Below, one piece after another: positions 63,796 to 64,000 of a DNA stretch of 64,000 nt (position 1 is its first letter; every line of letters starts with the position of its first letter). Below the pieces are notes generated by a model that was not told the DNA's origin, searched no databases, and worked only from the letters and a program-made list of their open reading frames with translations. A program made the translations under genes and the position numbers. Source of the DNA: Candidatus Binataceae bacterium (lineage in GTDB: Bacteria; Desulfobacterota; Binatia; Binatales; Binataceae); NCBI GenBank assembly GCA_015478645.1, contig JADMIL010000001.1, forward strand, positions 124,001 through 188,000, written 5' to 3'.

Positions 63796-64000
63796 ATGGC
63801 ATCTGAGCCAATGATTCGGAATATCGAAGCGGAAGAGAGCGAACGACGCCACAGTGGCTTCTTCGCCTCTGGAATCACCCGCTACAGCGACGCGATCGAG
63901 GACGCGAACGAGGATCAGATACTGCGCTTCAGCCGCTTCGGGATGGCGGCGATTCTGGTGTTCGAACTGACTCATCTGTGTCTCGGCCTCTATTTTGCCC
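63796..64000 (+). CDS. N-terminus of an unknown, probably membrane-anchored protein, cut by window edge
   Basis: ATG 63796 with AAGGT five bases upstream; 68 codons run open to the end. The first 45 residues are polar (NIEAEESERRHSGFFASG), then a hydrophobic helix begins (MAAILVFELTHLCLGLYFA). This layout is common in membrane-anchored sensors and cyclases, but too little is seen to assign it. Confidence 0.5.
   Translation, partial: MASEPMIRNIEAEESERRHSGFFASGITRYSDAIEDANEDQILRFSRFGMAAILVFELTHLCLGLYFA

Overview
The window joins two different pieces of a GC-rich bacterial genome. The left 38 kb looks like the right part of an integrative conjugative element that carries a large fluoride-response island. 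The right 26 kb looks like chromosomal backbone, dominated by a particulate (copper) monooxygenase operon. Copper monooxygenase genes together with an FmdB-type zinc-ribbon protein, a GMC/cytochrome alcohol oxidation module, amidase, MlaC and nuclease genes would fit an uncultured methylotrophic or alkane-oxidising lineage such as Candidatus Binatota. That assignment is inference from gene content only.

Layout. 1-3838 (minus strand): a trwABC-like mobilisation module (ribbon-helix-helix protein, coupling ATPase, MobF relaxase cut by the window edge) and a TrbC/VirB2-like pilin. 4264-37663: the fluoride island. I count nine fluoride (crcB-type) riboswitches: 4264 (+), 13418 (-), 14310 (-), 14760 (-), 18112 (-), 18246 (+), 20506 (+), 22464 (+) and 30310 (+). 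They precede ilvD plus two mutS-like genes; a dynamin-like GTPase with MgtC; inorganic pyrophosphatase; an unknown 111-aa gene; a cyclase/ATPase regulator plus enolase; a YkoP-like gene plus metK; a DUF190-CBS gene plus the fluoride channel crcB; a six-gene Hyf-like membrane complex; and a seven-gene unit with a second dynamin-like GTPase, phosphoesterase, HEAT proteins and an MFS transporter. Units radiate left and right from a divergent promoter region at 18.1-18.25 kb. 38022-38055 is the 3' end of a tRNA gene with no 5' half, as expected of the right attachment site of an element lying to its left.

38.3-64 kb: lipoprotein and FHA genes, then a minus-strand cluster pmoC-pmoA-small ORF-pmoB-adh-cytochrome c-small Tat subunit-GMC oxidoreductase-SCO that could take a small hydrocarbon to an alcohol and on to an aldehyde. 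After it come FmdB, a metallo-beta-lactamase hydrolase, a flavin monooxygenase, an esterase, an S1/P1 nuclease, a pectate-lyase-like protein, a polysaccharide polymerase-like protein, a methyltransferase, a MarR regulator, an acyl-CoA synthetase, MlaC, a DOPA-dioxygenase-like protein and an amidase. Two inverted copies of a 116-bp palindromic MITE-like repeat flank the mlaC/dioxygenase segment.

How the island may work: CrcB exports fluoride. Enolase, pyrophosphatase, MetK and IlvD depend on magnesium or metal clusters that fluoride attacks, so these look like induced replacement isozymes. MgtC and the two GTPases suggest magnesium and membrane maintenance. The Hyf-like complex has lost all four [NiFe]-binding cysteines, so it is probably an ion-translocating Ehr-type complex rather than a hydrogenase.
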